From Paenibacillus sp. FSL R7-0204 (GTDB lineage: Bacteria > Bacillota > Bacilli > Paenibacillales > Paenibacillaceae), in assembly GCF_038002225.1 (NCBI RefSeq), contig NZ_JBBOCA010000001.1, forward strand, positions 248,001 through 312,000: a stretch of 64,000 nt of DNA, read 5' to 3'. Both the position numbers and the translations under genes were made by a program. Positions 1-7,985 of this stretch are shown here, in pieces. Below the pieces are notes generated by a model, which saw only the letters and a program-made list of their open reading frames with translations, made no database searches and was not told the origin of the DNA. Numbering within the stretch: the stretch's first letter is position 1; each line of letters begins with the position of its first letter.

Positions 1-1428
1 TTAGTCCTTGAAGGAGTAACGAAGTTCCGCACATACCTGGAGCTGATTATTCCACGGATGGTCGGTATGGCGGTAACACCCGCTCTGCTGCTTGTCTATG
101 TGTTCACCCTGGATACGTCCAGCGGTGTCATTCTTACCTTAACGATGCCGATCATTATTGTATTCATGATCCTGATCGGGATGACGGCCCGCAAGCAGAT
201 GGACCGTCAGCTGAAGTCTTACCGTACCTTATCGAATCACTTTGTGGATTCGCTGCGCGGTCTGGAGACGCTGAAATTCCTTGGACGAAGCCGCAGTCAC
301 AGTGAGAGTATCGCCAAGGTCAGTGACCGCTACCGTTCAGCAACTATGCGTACGCTGCGAGTGGCCTTCCTGTCCTCGTTCGCACTGGATTTCTTCACCA
401 TGCTGTCTGTCGCTTCGGTAGCGGTAAGCCTTGGTCTGCGTCTGGTCAATGAACAGATGACGCTGGTTACCGGACTGACGATCCTGATTCTCGCGCCGGA
501 ATATTTCCTGCCGGTGCGGCTGGTGGGTGCAGATTTCCATGCCACATTGGACGGCAAGGAAGCTGGCGAAGCAATGAAGGACATCATTGACCGTGAGACC
601 GTCCAGGCGAAGCTGCTGGAGCCGGGTGGGCAGAAGGAGATGGCGGGCCTGGGCGGAGCTTGGTCAGACGACTTTTTCACGTGGAACAATAAGAGCCACC
701 TGAAGCTTGACGGGGTAGGCGTGACCTATGAAGCGGACGGAGTGACGTCACTGGAAGCTGTTCATCTTGAATTCAGCGGCTATCGCAAGATTGGCATTAT
801 CGGGGAGAGCGGCGCAGGCAAGTCTACACTCATAGATATTCTGGGCGGCTTCCTGCATCCAACCTCTGGAGCGCTTACGATTAATGGAGGCCTGGTCAGT
901 GCGCTGACCGATGAGGGATGGCGGAAGCAGACGGCTTATATTCCGCAGCGCCCGTATATCTTCAGCGGCACGCTGGCTGATAATGTCCGGTTCTATTATC
1001 CCGAGGCTTCGCAGGAGGCTGTAGCTGCCGCGCTGGAGTCAGCCGGTTTATCGAAGCTGGTGTCCTCGCTGCCGGAAGGTCTGAACGAAATGATCGGCGG
1101 CGGCGGCCGTTCGCTCAGCGGCGGACAGGAGCAGCGTGTGGCTCTGGCCCGCGCTCTGCTGAGCAGCCGCCCGATCATGCTGCTGGATGAGCCGACGGCC
1201 CATCTGGACATTGAGACGGAATATGAGCTGAAGGAGACGATGCTGCCCCTGTTCGAAGGCAAGCTGGTATTCCTGGCTACACACCGCCTGCACTGGATGA
1301 CCGACATGGATCTGATTGTCGTTATGCAGCAGGGACGGGTGGCTGAAATAGGCACACACGACGAGCTGACTGCGCGGAGGGGTGCTTATTATGAGCTTAT
1401 TCAAAGTCAATTGGAGGGAATCCATTGA
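1..1428 (+). CDS. cydD: Thiol reductant ABC exporter subunit CydD (5' truncated by window edge)
   Basis: The frame is open from base 1, so the gene starts upstream of the window. The product is the C-terminal part of a half-size ABC exporter: membrane helices from the transmembrane domain, a CydD-like stretch ending in EYFLPVR and HATLDGKEAG, then a nucleotide-binding domain. The NBD shows Walker A GESGAGKST (about nt 802-828), signature LSGGQEQR and Walker B MLLDEPTAHLD. CydDC in other bacteria exports cysteine and glutathione to the outer face of the membrane and is needed for cytochrome bd assembly. The stop overlaps the start of the next gene, and the partner is plainly CydC, which supports the name. 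cydAB is probably upstream, outside the window (inference). Confidence 0.9.
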   Translation, partial: LVLEGVTKFRTYLELIIPRMVGMAVTPALLLVYVFTLDTSSGVILTLTMPIIIVFMILIGMTARKQMDRQLKSYRTLSNHFVDSLRGLETLKFLGRSRSHSESIAKVSDRYRSATMRTLRVAFLSSFALDFFTMLSVASVAVSLGLRLVNEQMTLVTGLTILILAPEYFLPVRLVGADFHATLDGKEAGEAMKDIIDRETVQAKLLEPGGQKEMAGLGGAWSDDFFTWNNKSHLKLDGVGVTYEADGVTSLEAVHLEFSGYRKIGIIGESGAGKSTLIDILGGFLHPTSGALTINGGLVSALTDEGWRKQTAYIPQRPYIFSGTLADNVRFYYPEASQEAVAAALESAGLSKLVSSLPEGLNEMIGGGGRSLSGGQEQRVALARALLSSRPIMLLDEPTAHLDIETEYELKETMLPLFEGKLVFLATHRLHWMTDMDLIVVMQQGRVAEIGTHDELTARRGAYYELIQSQLEGIH

Positions 1429-3221
1429 AACGTGAAGGATGGTTTGCTCCCTATTACTCTGCCTACTTCTGGCGGTTCGTGTTAATCATCTTGCTGGGCG
1501 CACTGACCATCTTCTCGGCGTCTTCGCTGATGTACACCTCAGGCTTCCTGATCTCGAAGGCCTCGATTCCGCCGGAAAATATACTGATGATCTATGTCCC
1601 TATTGTCGGTGTGCGCACCTTCGGGACCAGCCGGGCTGTTATTCACTATGTGGAGCGGCTGGTGGGACATGACACGATACTGCGCATTCTGTCGAAGATG
1701 CGGGTCCGGCTGTACCATATGCTGGAGCCGCAGGCGCTGTTCTTGTCCTCACGCTTCCGTACCGGGGATATTCTCGGTATGCTTGCCGATGATATCGAAT
1801 ATTTGCAGAATGTGTATCTGCGTACGGTCTTTCCGGGTATTATCGCGCTATTGATCTATGCAGCGGCGATGATTGCGCTTGGGACGTTCGATGTGGCCTT
1901 TGCTCTGCTTATGGGACTCTATATGCTGGTGCTGGTTGTCGTATTGCCGCTGATCTCCCTCTTACTGACCCAGAAGCGTCAGCGTCAGGTGAAGCAGGAG
2001 CGCAACCGGCTGTATCAAAAGCTGACAGATGCTGTCCTCGGCTTAAGCGACTGGGTTATCAGCGGGCGGCAGAGCCAGTTCGTCGATACGTATGAAGCGG
2101 ACGAGCAGGCGGTTGCCCGCATAGACGGTTCGCTGCGGCGCTGGGCGCGGCTGCGTATGTTCATCGGTCAGGCGGTTGTCGGACTGGCCGTGTTGTCTTT
2201 GTTATACTGGGCAGCTGGACAGTATGCTGAAGGGGCGATTGCCGGAACGCTGATTGCGGCGTTCGTGCTGGTGGTCTTCCCGGTGGCGGATGCCTTTCTG
2301 CCCGTATCCGAGGCCGTGGAGAAAATTCCGCAATACCGGAATTCACTGGTGCGGCTGGAGGGCGTGGAAGCCGCAGCGGGAGATGCACCGCTTAGCGCGG
2401 GAACTGCTGCTGGGAGTGCGGGAGCGGAGGCTGACGCTGTGCTGCAGGCGGCTAAGGCCAGCGGACAGGTTCAGATTGAACTGAAGTCGGCGGGCTACCG
2501 CTATGCGGCGGGCGACGACTTCTCTGTTCAGGGGCTGGACCTTGCGCTGCCGCAGGGGCGGAAGGTTGCCGTGATCGGCCGCAGCGGAGCCGGTAAATCG
2601 ACACTGCTCAAGCTGGTGCAGGGCGTGATAGCGCCCACCATCGGCTCCGTGACGATTAACGGAATCGATGCTGCGGCTTACGGTGAGCGGATTCCGCAGC
2701 TCATCGCGGTGCTGAACCAGAGCCCGCATCTGTTCGACACCACGGTGGCGAACAATATCCGGCTCGGGGACCCGGGGGCCTCGGAGGCAGCGGTCCAGCA
2801 GGCGGCAGCCCTGGCGAAGCTGGATACGCTGATCTCTTCGCTGCCGGAGGGCTATGATACTCCGGTACGCGAGGCGGGGCAGCGCTTCTCCGGCGGAGAG
2901 CGCCAGCGGATGGCCCTGGCACGTATTCTGCTGCAGAATACGCCGGTGGTTGTGCTGGACGAGCCAACCGTTGGACTAGACCCGCGCACGGAGCGCGAGC
3001 TGCTGGCCACGATGTTCGAGGCAATGACCGGCAAGACGCTGATCTGGGTCACGCATCATCTGGTGGGCGCCGAGCAGATGGACGAGGTCATCTTCATGGA
3101 GAACGGCCAAGTGGAGATGCGCGGCACCCATGCCGAGCTGATGGAGCAGCAGCCGCGTTACCGCAAGCTCTATGAGCTGGACCGGCCGGGTCAATATCTG
3201 AATGGGGCAGATGGTGTGTAG
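1425..3221 (+). CDS. cydC: Thiol reductant ABC exporter subunit CydC
   Basis: A complete 598-residue half-transporter. About six membrane helices fill residues 1-310, followed by a short Ala/Gly-rich linker and an NBD with Walker A GRSGAGKST, signature FSGGERQR and Walker B VVLDEPTVGLD. It starts with TTG at 1425, overlapping the cydD stop; GGAGGG lies just upstream, so the two are translationally coupled. CydC forms the heterodimer with CydD in the cytoplasmic membrane. A strong hairpin terminator 40 bp downstream ends the operon. The linker before the NBD is unusually Ala-rich but otherwise the protein has normal family length. Confidence 0.92.
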   Translation: MKREGWFAPYYSAYFWRFVLIILLGALTIFSASSLMYTSGFLISKASIPPENILMIYVPIVGVRTFGTSRAVIHYVERLVGHDTILRILSKMRVRLYHMLEPQALFLSSRFRTGDILGMLADDIEYLQNVYLRTVFPGIIALLIYAAAMIALGTFDVAFALLMGLYMLVLVVVLPLISLLLTQKRQRQVKQERNRLYQKLTDAVLGLSDWVISGRQSQFVDTYEADEQAVARIDGSLRRWARLRMFIGQAVVGLAVLSLLYWAAGQYAEGAIAGTLIAAFVLVVFPVADAFLPVSEAVEKIPQYRNSLVRLEGVEAAAGDAPLSAGTAAGSAGAEADAVLQAAKASGQVQIELKSAGYRYAAGDDFSVQGLDLALPQGRKVAVIGRSGAGKSTLLKLVQGVIAPTIGSVTINGIDAAAYGERIPQLIAVLNQSPHLFDTTVANNIRLGDPGASEAAVQQAAALAKLDTLISSLPEGYDTPVREAGQRFSGGERQRMALARILLQNTPVVVLDEPTVGLDPRTERELLATMFEAMTGKTLIWVTHHLVGAEQMDEVIFMENGQVEMRGTHAELMEQQPRYRKLYELDRPGQYLNGADGV

Positions 3222-3262
3222 AGGCTAGGATTAGAGCCGAGGTAAGTGTGTGAGTACAACGG

Positions 3263-3305
3263 AAAAGCTCTTCCTGTCCCGCTGGGGGCAGGAAGAGCTT
3301 TTTTT
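3263..3305 (+). terminator. Rho-independent terminator of the cyd operon
   Basis: A 14-bp stem made by AAAAGCTCTTCCTG and its complement CAGGAAGAGCTTTT around a GC-rich loop, followed by a T run. It lies about 40 bp after the cydC stop. Confidence 0.9.
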
Positions 3306-3313
3306 GCACGTGG

Positions 3314-3596
3314 GCCCAATGTAATCGGAAAACCGATCACATTGGGCGAGTGCTGGGTGTGCGGGCGGGATGTAACCGGAAAACCGATCACATTGGGCGA
3401 GTGCTGGGTGTGCGGGCGGAATGTAACCGGAAAACCGATCACATTGGGCGAGTGCTGGGTGTGCGGGCGGGATGTAATCGGAAAACCGATCACATTGGGC
3501 GAGTGCTGGGGTGTGCGGGCCGGATGTAATCGAAAAACCGATCACATTGGGCGAAAGTGCTGGGTGTTGGGGCCGGGTGTATGCGGAAAAAGGTGC
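3314..3596. repeat. 51-bp tandem hairpin repeats, about 5.5 copies
   Basis: A unit of 51 bp (one copy 52) repeats with first-copy landmarks at about 3321, 3372, 3423, 3474 and 3526, then decays. The first copy is a near-perfect inverted repeat: GCCCAATGTAATCGG, loop AAAA, CCGATCACATTGGGC (3314-3347). Later copies keep the ATCGG/AACCGG-AAAA-CCGAT core and are joined by GAGTGCTGGGTGTGCGGGCGG-like spacers. Because 51 is a multiple of three, several frames stay open on both strands, but nothing suggests coding. There is no variable spacer, so it is not a CRISPR array. Confidence 0.9.
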
Positions 3597-3608
3597 CTGG
3601 CTGTGGAT

Positions 3609-3636
3609 GGGACAAGTTCATGAACTAAGGTATACT
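3609..3636 (+). promoter_or_regulatory. Possible promoter of the M3 peptidase gene
   Basis: TATACT (3631-3636) is a good -10 box; GGGACA 16 bp upstream is a weak -35. A short palindrome, GATCCTGTCAGGATC, lies just downstream in the leader. Suggestive only. Confidence 0.35.
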
Positions 3637-3729
3637 GAAACGGATGATCCTGTCAGGATCAATTAGAACGGGGTGGAAGCATGTGATAACGGAGGGCTCC
3701 TGCGATTATAAATAAGGAGAGATTAATCA

Positions 3730-5526
3730 ATGGAATCAACAACGTGCGAATTAACATGGAATCTGGACCGGATCTATCCCTCGTTCAAGTCGGAGGGATT
3801 TCAGCAGGACCGCAGGCAGGTGGAGAGCCTTGCCGGGGAGCTGAATGCATGGTCGGCCTCGCAGCCCATCAGCGGGCTGGACGCTGCAGACCTGATGGAA
3901 GAGTTCCTTAAACAATATAATGCGTATCAACAGCTATATTTGCGTCTGTTCAGCTACGCGGAGCTGCGGTTCAGTGCGGACAGCCAGTGTGAGGAAGCTG
4001 TAAATCTGATGGACGAGCTGGAAGAGGTGACTAGCGGGGCAGGGGAAGCCTTGGTCCGCTTCAGCAAGTGGCTGGCAGGGGTAAGTGCGGTTGAACTGGA
4101 GCGGAGTCTCCGTTCAAGCGCTTATCTGGAGCAGCATAGCTTCTATCTGCGCGGGTTACAGGGGAAATCGCAGCATATGCTCAGCGCAGAAGGCGAAGCG
4201 GTGATTGCCCGGATGCAGAACACCGGCTCCAAAGCGTGGGAGCGGCTGTACATGCAGACGCTGTCTACACTGCGGACCGATCTGGAGCTGACAGGGGTGA
4301 CCCGCAGTGTGACGCTGGCGGAGCTGCGGAATCTGGTCTACGACCCCGATCCTGCGGTACGGCAGGCAGCGGCTGAAGCAGAGCATGAGGCTTGCCGCAG
4401 CGTAGCGGAGCAGAGTGCTGCCTGTATTAATGCCGTCAGTGGTGAGGCAGCGACTGTCTATGAGCTGAGAGGCTATGCCTCCCCGCTGCATAAGGTGCTG
4501 GAAGCAGCACGGATGGATCAGGTGACGCTGGAGGTAATGCTTCAGGCCATCCGGGAGAGCCTGCCGGTCTTCCGGCAATATTATGCCGGGAAGGCGGGGC
4601 GGCTGGGGCATGCGGAGGGACAGCTGCCGTTCTGGGATGTTTTTGCGCCCGTTGGTACGGAGTCTTCAGTCCGCGTAACCTATGCCGAGGCCCAGGCGAT
4701 GATTATCGCGGGGTTTAACAGGTTCAGCCCCGAGTTGGGCGGGTTCGCCCGCAAGGTGTTCGGGGAGCGCTGGATTGATGCCGAGCCGCGCAGCGGAAAG
4801 GGCAATTTCGGGATGTGTATTGATATCGTCCCGATAGGAGAGAGCCGGATCATAACAAGCTTCCACGGCCAATATATAGATGTGAGTGTGCTGGCCCACG
4901 AGATTGGGCATGCGTATCATACCAGCCGCCTCGCAGGACATACGATGGTCAACATGGATTATCCGGTGCCGATTGCGGAGACGGCGTCGATTTTTTACGA
5001 GAGTCTGATTCATGTTGAACTCTTGAACTCGCTGGCTGCGGAGGAAGCGGATGCGATCCTGGAACGGAGTCTCTCGGATGCAGGGTATTATATTGTCGAT
5101 TTCTATGCCAGGTACTGCTTCGAGAGCGCGCTCTATGCCCGCCGGTTATCCGGTCCCCTTCCATTAGAGGAGCTGAACGCACTGATGCTGGAATCAATGG
5201 CTGCGGCTTACGGGGACAGCGTGCTGCCCGGGTCCATTCATCCTTACCAGTGGATTAGCAAGGCGGGGTATTATATGGCAGGCAATGAGTTCCTGAACTT
5301 CCCGTATTCCTTCGGGCTGCTGTTCTCCAAGGGGCTGTATGCCCAGTACCAAAAGCAGGGGCAGGCGTTCGTGAGCCGCTATGAACAGTTCCTGTCAGCG
5401 ACCAGTACCCGGAGCATCGCAGACGCTGCGAAGCTGATGGATATTGATGTGCATTCCCTGAATTTCTGGCAGGAGGCGCTCGGATTCATTGCCGGGGATG
5501 TCCGGAAGTTTACGGGGCGGGAATAG
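3730..5526 (+). CDS. M3 family oligoendopeptidase
   Basis: A 598-residue cytoplasmic zinc peptidase of the PepF/M3B type. The helical N-terminal half matches the family's long lobe. The catalytic motif HEIGHAYH (nt about 4900) gives the two zinc histidines and the catalytic Glu, and the downstream E of ETASIFYESL is the expected third ligand region. Length is normal for the family. The start ATG is preceded by AAGGAGAG with 8-9 bp spacing. Such enzymes cut short peptides released by other proteases. It is a single gene with its own leader; no operon partner is evident. Confidence 0.88.
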   Translation: MESTTCELTWNLDRIYPSFKSEGFQQDRRQVESLAGELNAWSASQPISGLDAADLMEEFLKQYNAYQQLYLRLFSYAELRFSADSQCEEAVNLMDELEEVTSGAGEALVRFSKWLAGVSAVELERSLRSSAYLEQHSFYLRGLQGKSQHMLSAEGEAVIARMQNTGSKAWERLYMQTLSTLRTDLELTGVTRSVTLAELRNLVYDPDPAVRQAAAEAEHEACRSVAEQSAACINAVSGEAATVYELRGYASPLHKVLEAARMDQVTLEVMLQAIRESLPVFRQYYAGKAGRLGHAEGQLPFWDVFAPVGTESSVRVTYAEAQAMIIAGFNRFSPELGGFARKVFGERWIDAEPRSGKGNFGMCIDIVPIGESRIITSFHGQYIDVSVLAHEIGHAYHTSRLAGHTMVNMDYPVPIAETASIFYESLIHVELLNSLAAEEADAILERSLSDAGYYIVDFYARYCFESALYARRLSGPLPLEELNALMLESMAAAYGDSVLPGSIHPYQWISKAGYYMAGNEFLNFPYSFGLLFSKGLYAQYQKQGQAFVSRYEQFLSATSTRSIADAAKLMDIDVHSLNFWQEALGFIAGDVRKFTGRE

Positions 5527-5628
5527 AGTCGCGTTTTGCGCTGCGGGAGGTTCCTTTTTGCAGGGAAGTGTGGTAGAACAGTAGTATAAGTCTACGCCGC
5601 AGCGGCACAGAAAGGGATGCTTGATTGA

Positions 5629-5796
5629 ATGTATGTAGTCTGTAAGGAACACGTAGAGCTGGCCATCGACAAATTTGTGGACGAGTACGAGGATGCACCG
5701 GATGTAGTCGATCTGAAGGAGACGGAGTTCTCGGACTGGGACCCGCCGGCGAAATGTGCGGAATGTGAACGAAATGCGGAATATCTGGTCGTCTGA
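5629..5796 (+). CDS. CxxH/CxxC small protein (BA_5709-like family)
   Basis: A 55-residue protein with CKEH at residues 5-8 and CAEC at 43-46, an acidic middle (VDEYEDAPDVVD) and a short C-terminal tail ending in EYLVV. This pairing of CxxH near the start and CxxC near the end is the hallmark of the small Bacillales family annotated as CxxH/CxxC protein, which probably binds zinc. The start ATG at 5629 follows AAAGGGA. A terminator 17 bp downstream closes the unit. The function is unknown. Confidence 0.85.
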   Translation: MYVVCKEHVELAIDKFVDEYEDAPDVVDLKETEFSDWDPPAKCAECERNAEYLVV

Positions 5797-5812
5797 GGGC
5801 GGCCGGAATAAG

Positions 5813-5847
5813 AAACACCCTGTGGCCGTGAAGGCTGCAGGGTGTTT
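5813..5847 (+). terminator. Terminator after the CxxH/CxxC gene
   Basis: Stem AAACACCCTG / CAGGGTGTTT with T run. It could also serve the converging MFS gene on the minus strand because the left arm begins with an A run. Confidence 0.8.
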
Positions 5848-5907
5848 TGGCGTGCGGGCGTATGTGCGAAGGGTACAGTTGCGGATTTAGCATTACCTAA
5901 AATGTCT

Positions 5908-7320
5908 CTAGCAGTCTGCGGCTTTCGCGATCTCGGACAGCGGGCTTCGCTGACTGCCCCGCAGGTAGATGAAGGCGGAGCCAATCGCCACGATTGCCGC
6001 AACTGATAAGCCCCAGTAGATGTTGGAGTAAGCGGCCTGAAGCGGCAGGCTGCGCTGCCATTCCAGGGCGCTGGCGGCCATCGCTACGCTGAAGGCACCG
6101 CTGAAGAACTGCAGCAGCTGGAAGAGTCCCATCCCGGAGCCGATCTGCGAAGCAGGCAGGATACGCGAGATTTCATTCGACACACTGCTCGACAGTACAG
6201 TGAAGGACAGGCTCATGATCATGTAGACGAGCATGACGGCGATCCAGGATTGTCCGGCGAATAGGGCGAACAATACGGTGGCGGCCAGAACGAGCAGCGG
6301 TGCGAAGCGCAGAATTCCGGTGTTGCCGTAGCGGTCAATCATCCGTCCGACCAGGCGGGAGACGAAGATGGCCAGCAGTGAGCCCGGGAAGATGACCAGA
6401 CCGGCATGGCTGGCGCTGAAGCCGAAGCGGTGAGTCAGAATCTGCGGCAGCAGGAACAGGGTAGCGAAGCTGCACAGGTAAGAGGCAACCCCGATCAGTG
6501 CCAGTACGAGATATGGCCGGTTGCTGAACAGCGCGGGCAGCACGAATGGATCAGGGGTTGTGCGGATACGCCCTACAAATAAGGCAATCGCGGCGATACC
6601 GGCGATCAGTGCGATCCATAGTCCGCTGGTCAGGAACAGCAGCAGGCCTGTAGTACCCACGCCGAGGAAGATCCCGCCCAGGACGTCGAATGAGCCGCTA
6701 GCCGGAACTTCCTTAGGCAGCAGGATCAGGAACAGCGGCACCAGCAGCAGAATGGCGGCAGTGACTGCGAACAGCCAGGTCCAGCCGAGGTATTCAACAA
6801 TGGAGCCGCCGGCTACCGGACCCAGACCCAGTCCCAGGGAGACGGCTGACATGATCGTCGCCATGGCTTTGCCGCGCCGGGCCTGCGGAATGTAGCGGGT
6901 GAACAGCACAAGGGACAGCGACATCACGGCGCCTGCACCTGAGGCTTGCAGAATACGCACAATCAGCAGGAAAATGAAGCTGGTGCTGAAGAATCCGGCC
7001 ACAGCAGCAAGCCCTAAGGTGAGCAGCCCGATAATCAGCAACCGGCGGATCGGCAGAAAGTCCGAGAGCCGGCTGTATGTGATTGAGGCAATAGAGAACA
7101 TGATGGAATACCCGGTTACAATCCAGGAGGCGGACGCTGCGGTGATGCCGAAGGTCTCGGTCACATCAGGCAGGGCCAGATTGAACATCGCTGTGTTCAT
7201 AATAACGAGGACGACAGCAACGCTGAATAGCAGAGTTAGCAGTCCTTCCCGTGGAAGAGCCGCTTCCAGAGCAGCTATTGAATGCTCTTGATCGCCCTCA
7301 GAAGCAGGTGATGAGGTCAT
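5908..7320 (-). CDS. MFS transporter, DHA2/Tet(L)-like drug exporter
   Basis: A 470-residue membrane protein with about 14 hydrophobic segments. The first helix pair carries NLALPDVTETFG and the loop 2-3 motif YSRLSDFLPIRRLL, both typical of the proton-driven DHA2 exporters such as Tet(L) and QacA. The GPVAGG motif of antiporters is present after helix 5. The substrate cannot be read from sequence. It is divergent from an ArsR-type regulator, and an inverted repeat overlaps the promoter, so it is likely repressed by that protein until a toxic compound appears (inference). Confidence 0.85.
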   Translation of the reverse strand: MTSSPASEGDQEHSIAALEAALPREGLLTLLFSVAVVLVIMNTAMFNLALPDVTETFGITAASASWIVTGYSIMFSIASITYSRLSDFLPIRRLLIIGLLTLGLAAVAGFFSTSFIFLLIVRILQASGAGAVMSLSLVLFTRYIPQARRGKAMATIMSAVSLGLGLGPVAGGSIVEYLGWTWLFAVTAAILLLVPLFLILLPKEVPASGSFDVLGGIFLGVGTTGLLLFLTSGLWIALIAGIAAIALFVGRIRTTPDPFVLPALFSNRPYLVLALIGVASYLCSFATLFLLPQILTHRFGFSASHAGLVIFPGSLLAIFVSRLVGRMIDRYGNTGILRFAPLLVLAATVLFALFAGQSWIAVMLVYMIMSLSFTVLSSSVSNEISRILPASQIGSGMGLFQLLQFFSGAFSVAMAASALEWQRSLPLQAAYSNIYWGLSVAAIVAIGSAFIYLRGSQRSPLSEIAKAADC

Positions 7321-7344
7321 GAGAAAGCCACTCCTTCATTAAGT

Positions 7345-7374
7345 TATTATATAGTTCGATTACTTACGAACTAT
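7345..7374 (-). promoter_or_regulatory. Promoter and operator between MFS gene and ArsR-type regulator
   Basis: On the minus strand a TATAAT box lies at about 7352-7347. An inverted repeat ATAGTTCG-N8-CGAACTAT (7351-7374) lies where the promoter spacer and -35 should be. The position suggests a repressor operator for the divergent regulator. Confidence 0.6.
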
Positions 7375-7461
7375 TGAAATATAGCATGCGCTAATGTAAA
7401 ATGCAATTAGGAAATCATCGTGAAAAGAAGTACTATTATATACTCTGAAGGAGTCTTATTC

Positions 7462-7821
7462 ATGAAGCAGCTCCATCATCCGGACCGCAAGGACATTCAG
7501 CTCGCCTCGGTGCTCTATGCGCTTAGCGACCCGATCCGTCTATATGTAGTGTCGGAGATCTGTAACCACGGCCCCAAGGCCTGCAACAGCTTCAAGGTGC
7601 CGATTGCCAAGTCCACGTTGACCCACCATGCCCGGACGCTGCGCGAGGCGGGTGTCATTCATACCCGGGTGCAGGGTACCCAGCGTATTCTGTCCCTGCG
7701 GACGGAAGATCTCGACGAACGGTTCCCCGGGCTGCTGGATTCCGTATTGCAGGCTTACGTCCGTCCTGGCCCAGATGAGGGATTCGGGGAAGCGGAAGAA
7801 GAAGGGCAAGAACAGGGATAA
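7462..7821 (+). CDS. ArsR-type winged-helix transcriptional regulator
   Basis: A 119-residue protein starting at ATG 7462 with AAGGAG 8 bp upstream; a longer frame to 7420 exists but lacks a ribosome binding site. The sequence ALSDPIRLYVVSEI is the usual first helix of ArsR/HTH_20 repressors, and STLTHHARTLREAGVI is the recognition helix and wing. No cysteine metal site like the ELCVCDL of ArsR is evident. It is divergent from the MFS exporter and probably its repressor. The C-terminal tail is Glu-rich. Confidence 0.82.
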   Translation: MKQLHHPDRKDIQLASVLYALSDPIRLYVVSEICNHGPKACNSFKVPIAKSTLTHHARTLREAGVIHTRVQGTQRILSLRTEDLDERFPGLLDSVLQAYVRPGPDEGFGEAEEEGQEQG

Positions 7822-7847
7822 TTAATTATATTACGCATGATATCATC

Positions 7848-7876
7848 GCCACTCCGGGTTCTGGGGTGGTTTTTTG
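7848..7876 (+). terminator. Terminator after the ArsR-type gene
   Basis: Stem CCACTCC / GGGGTGG (one T-G pair) followed by TTTTTT. Confidence 0.8.
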
Positions 7877-7904
7877 ATCTGTTTAGAGCATACAAGCGTT
7901 ACCA

Positions 7905-7960
7905 TTGACAGAATTGTATCGGTTGCAGTAATATTTTAAATTGTAATGATAATCATTCTC
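7905..7960 (+). promoter_or_regulatory. Promoter with Fur-like box upstream of nikA
   Basis: TTGACA (7905-7910), an 18-bp spacer and TAATAT (7929-7934) form a good sigma-A promoter. Directly after it, 7942-7960 reads TGTAATGATAATCATTCTC, matching the classic 19-bp Fur box at all but a few positions. The box would cover the transcription start, so repression by a Fur-family regulator (Fur, or less likely Zur) is expected. Confidence 0.75.
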
Positions 7961-7985
7961 GATTAGAAAAGAGGAAGTCAACGCT

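Noticed and set aside
3314..3596. CRISPR array
   Set aside because: The whole 51-bp unit repeats, including the part that would be a spacer, and there are no cas genes.
3191..3623. Open frames across the 51-bp repeats on both strands
   Set aside because: They arise because the repeat length is a multiple of three. The products are simple repeats without start signals.
3640..3729. T-box or riboswitch in the leader of the M3 peptidase gene
   Set aside because: GGGGTGGAAGC resembles part of a T-box, but there is no specifier stem or terminator and the leader is too short.
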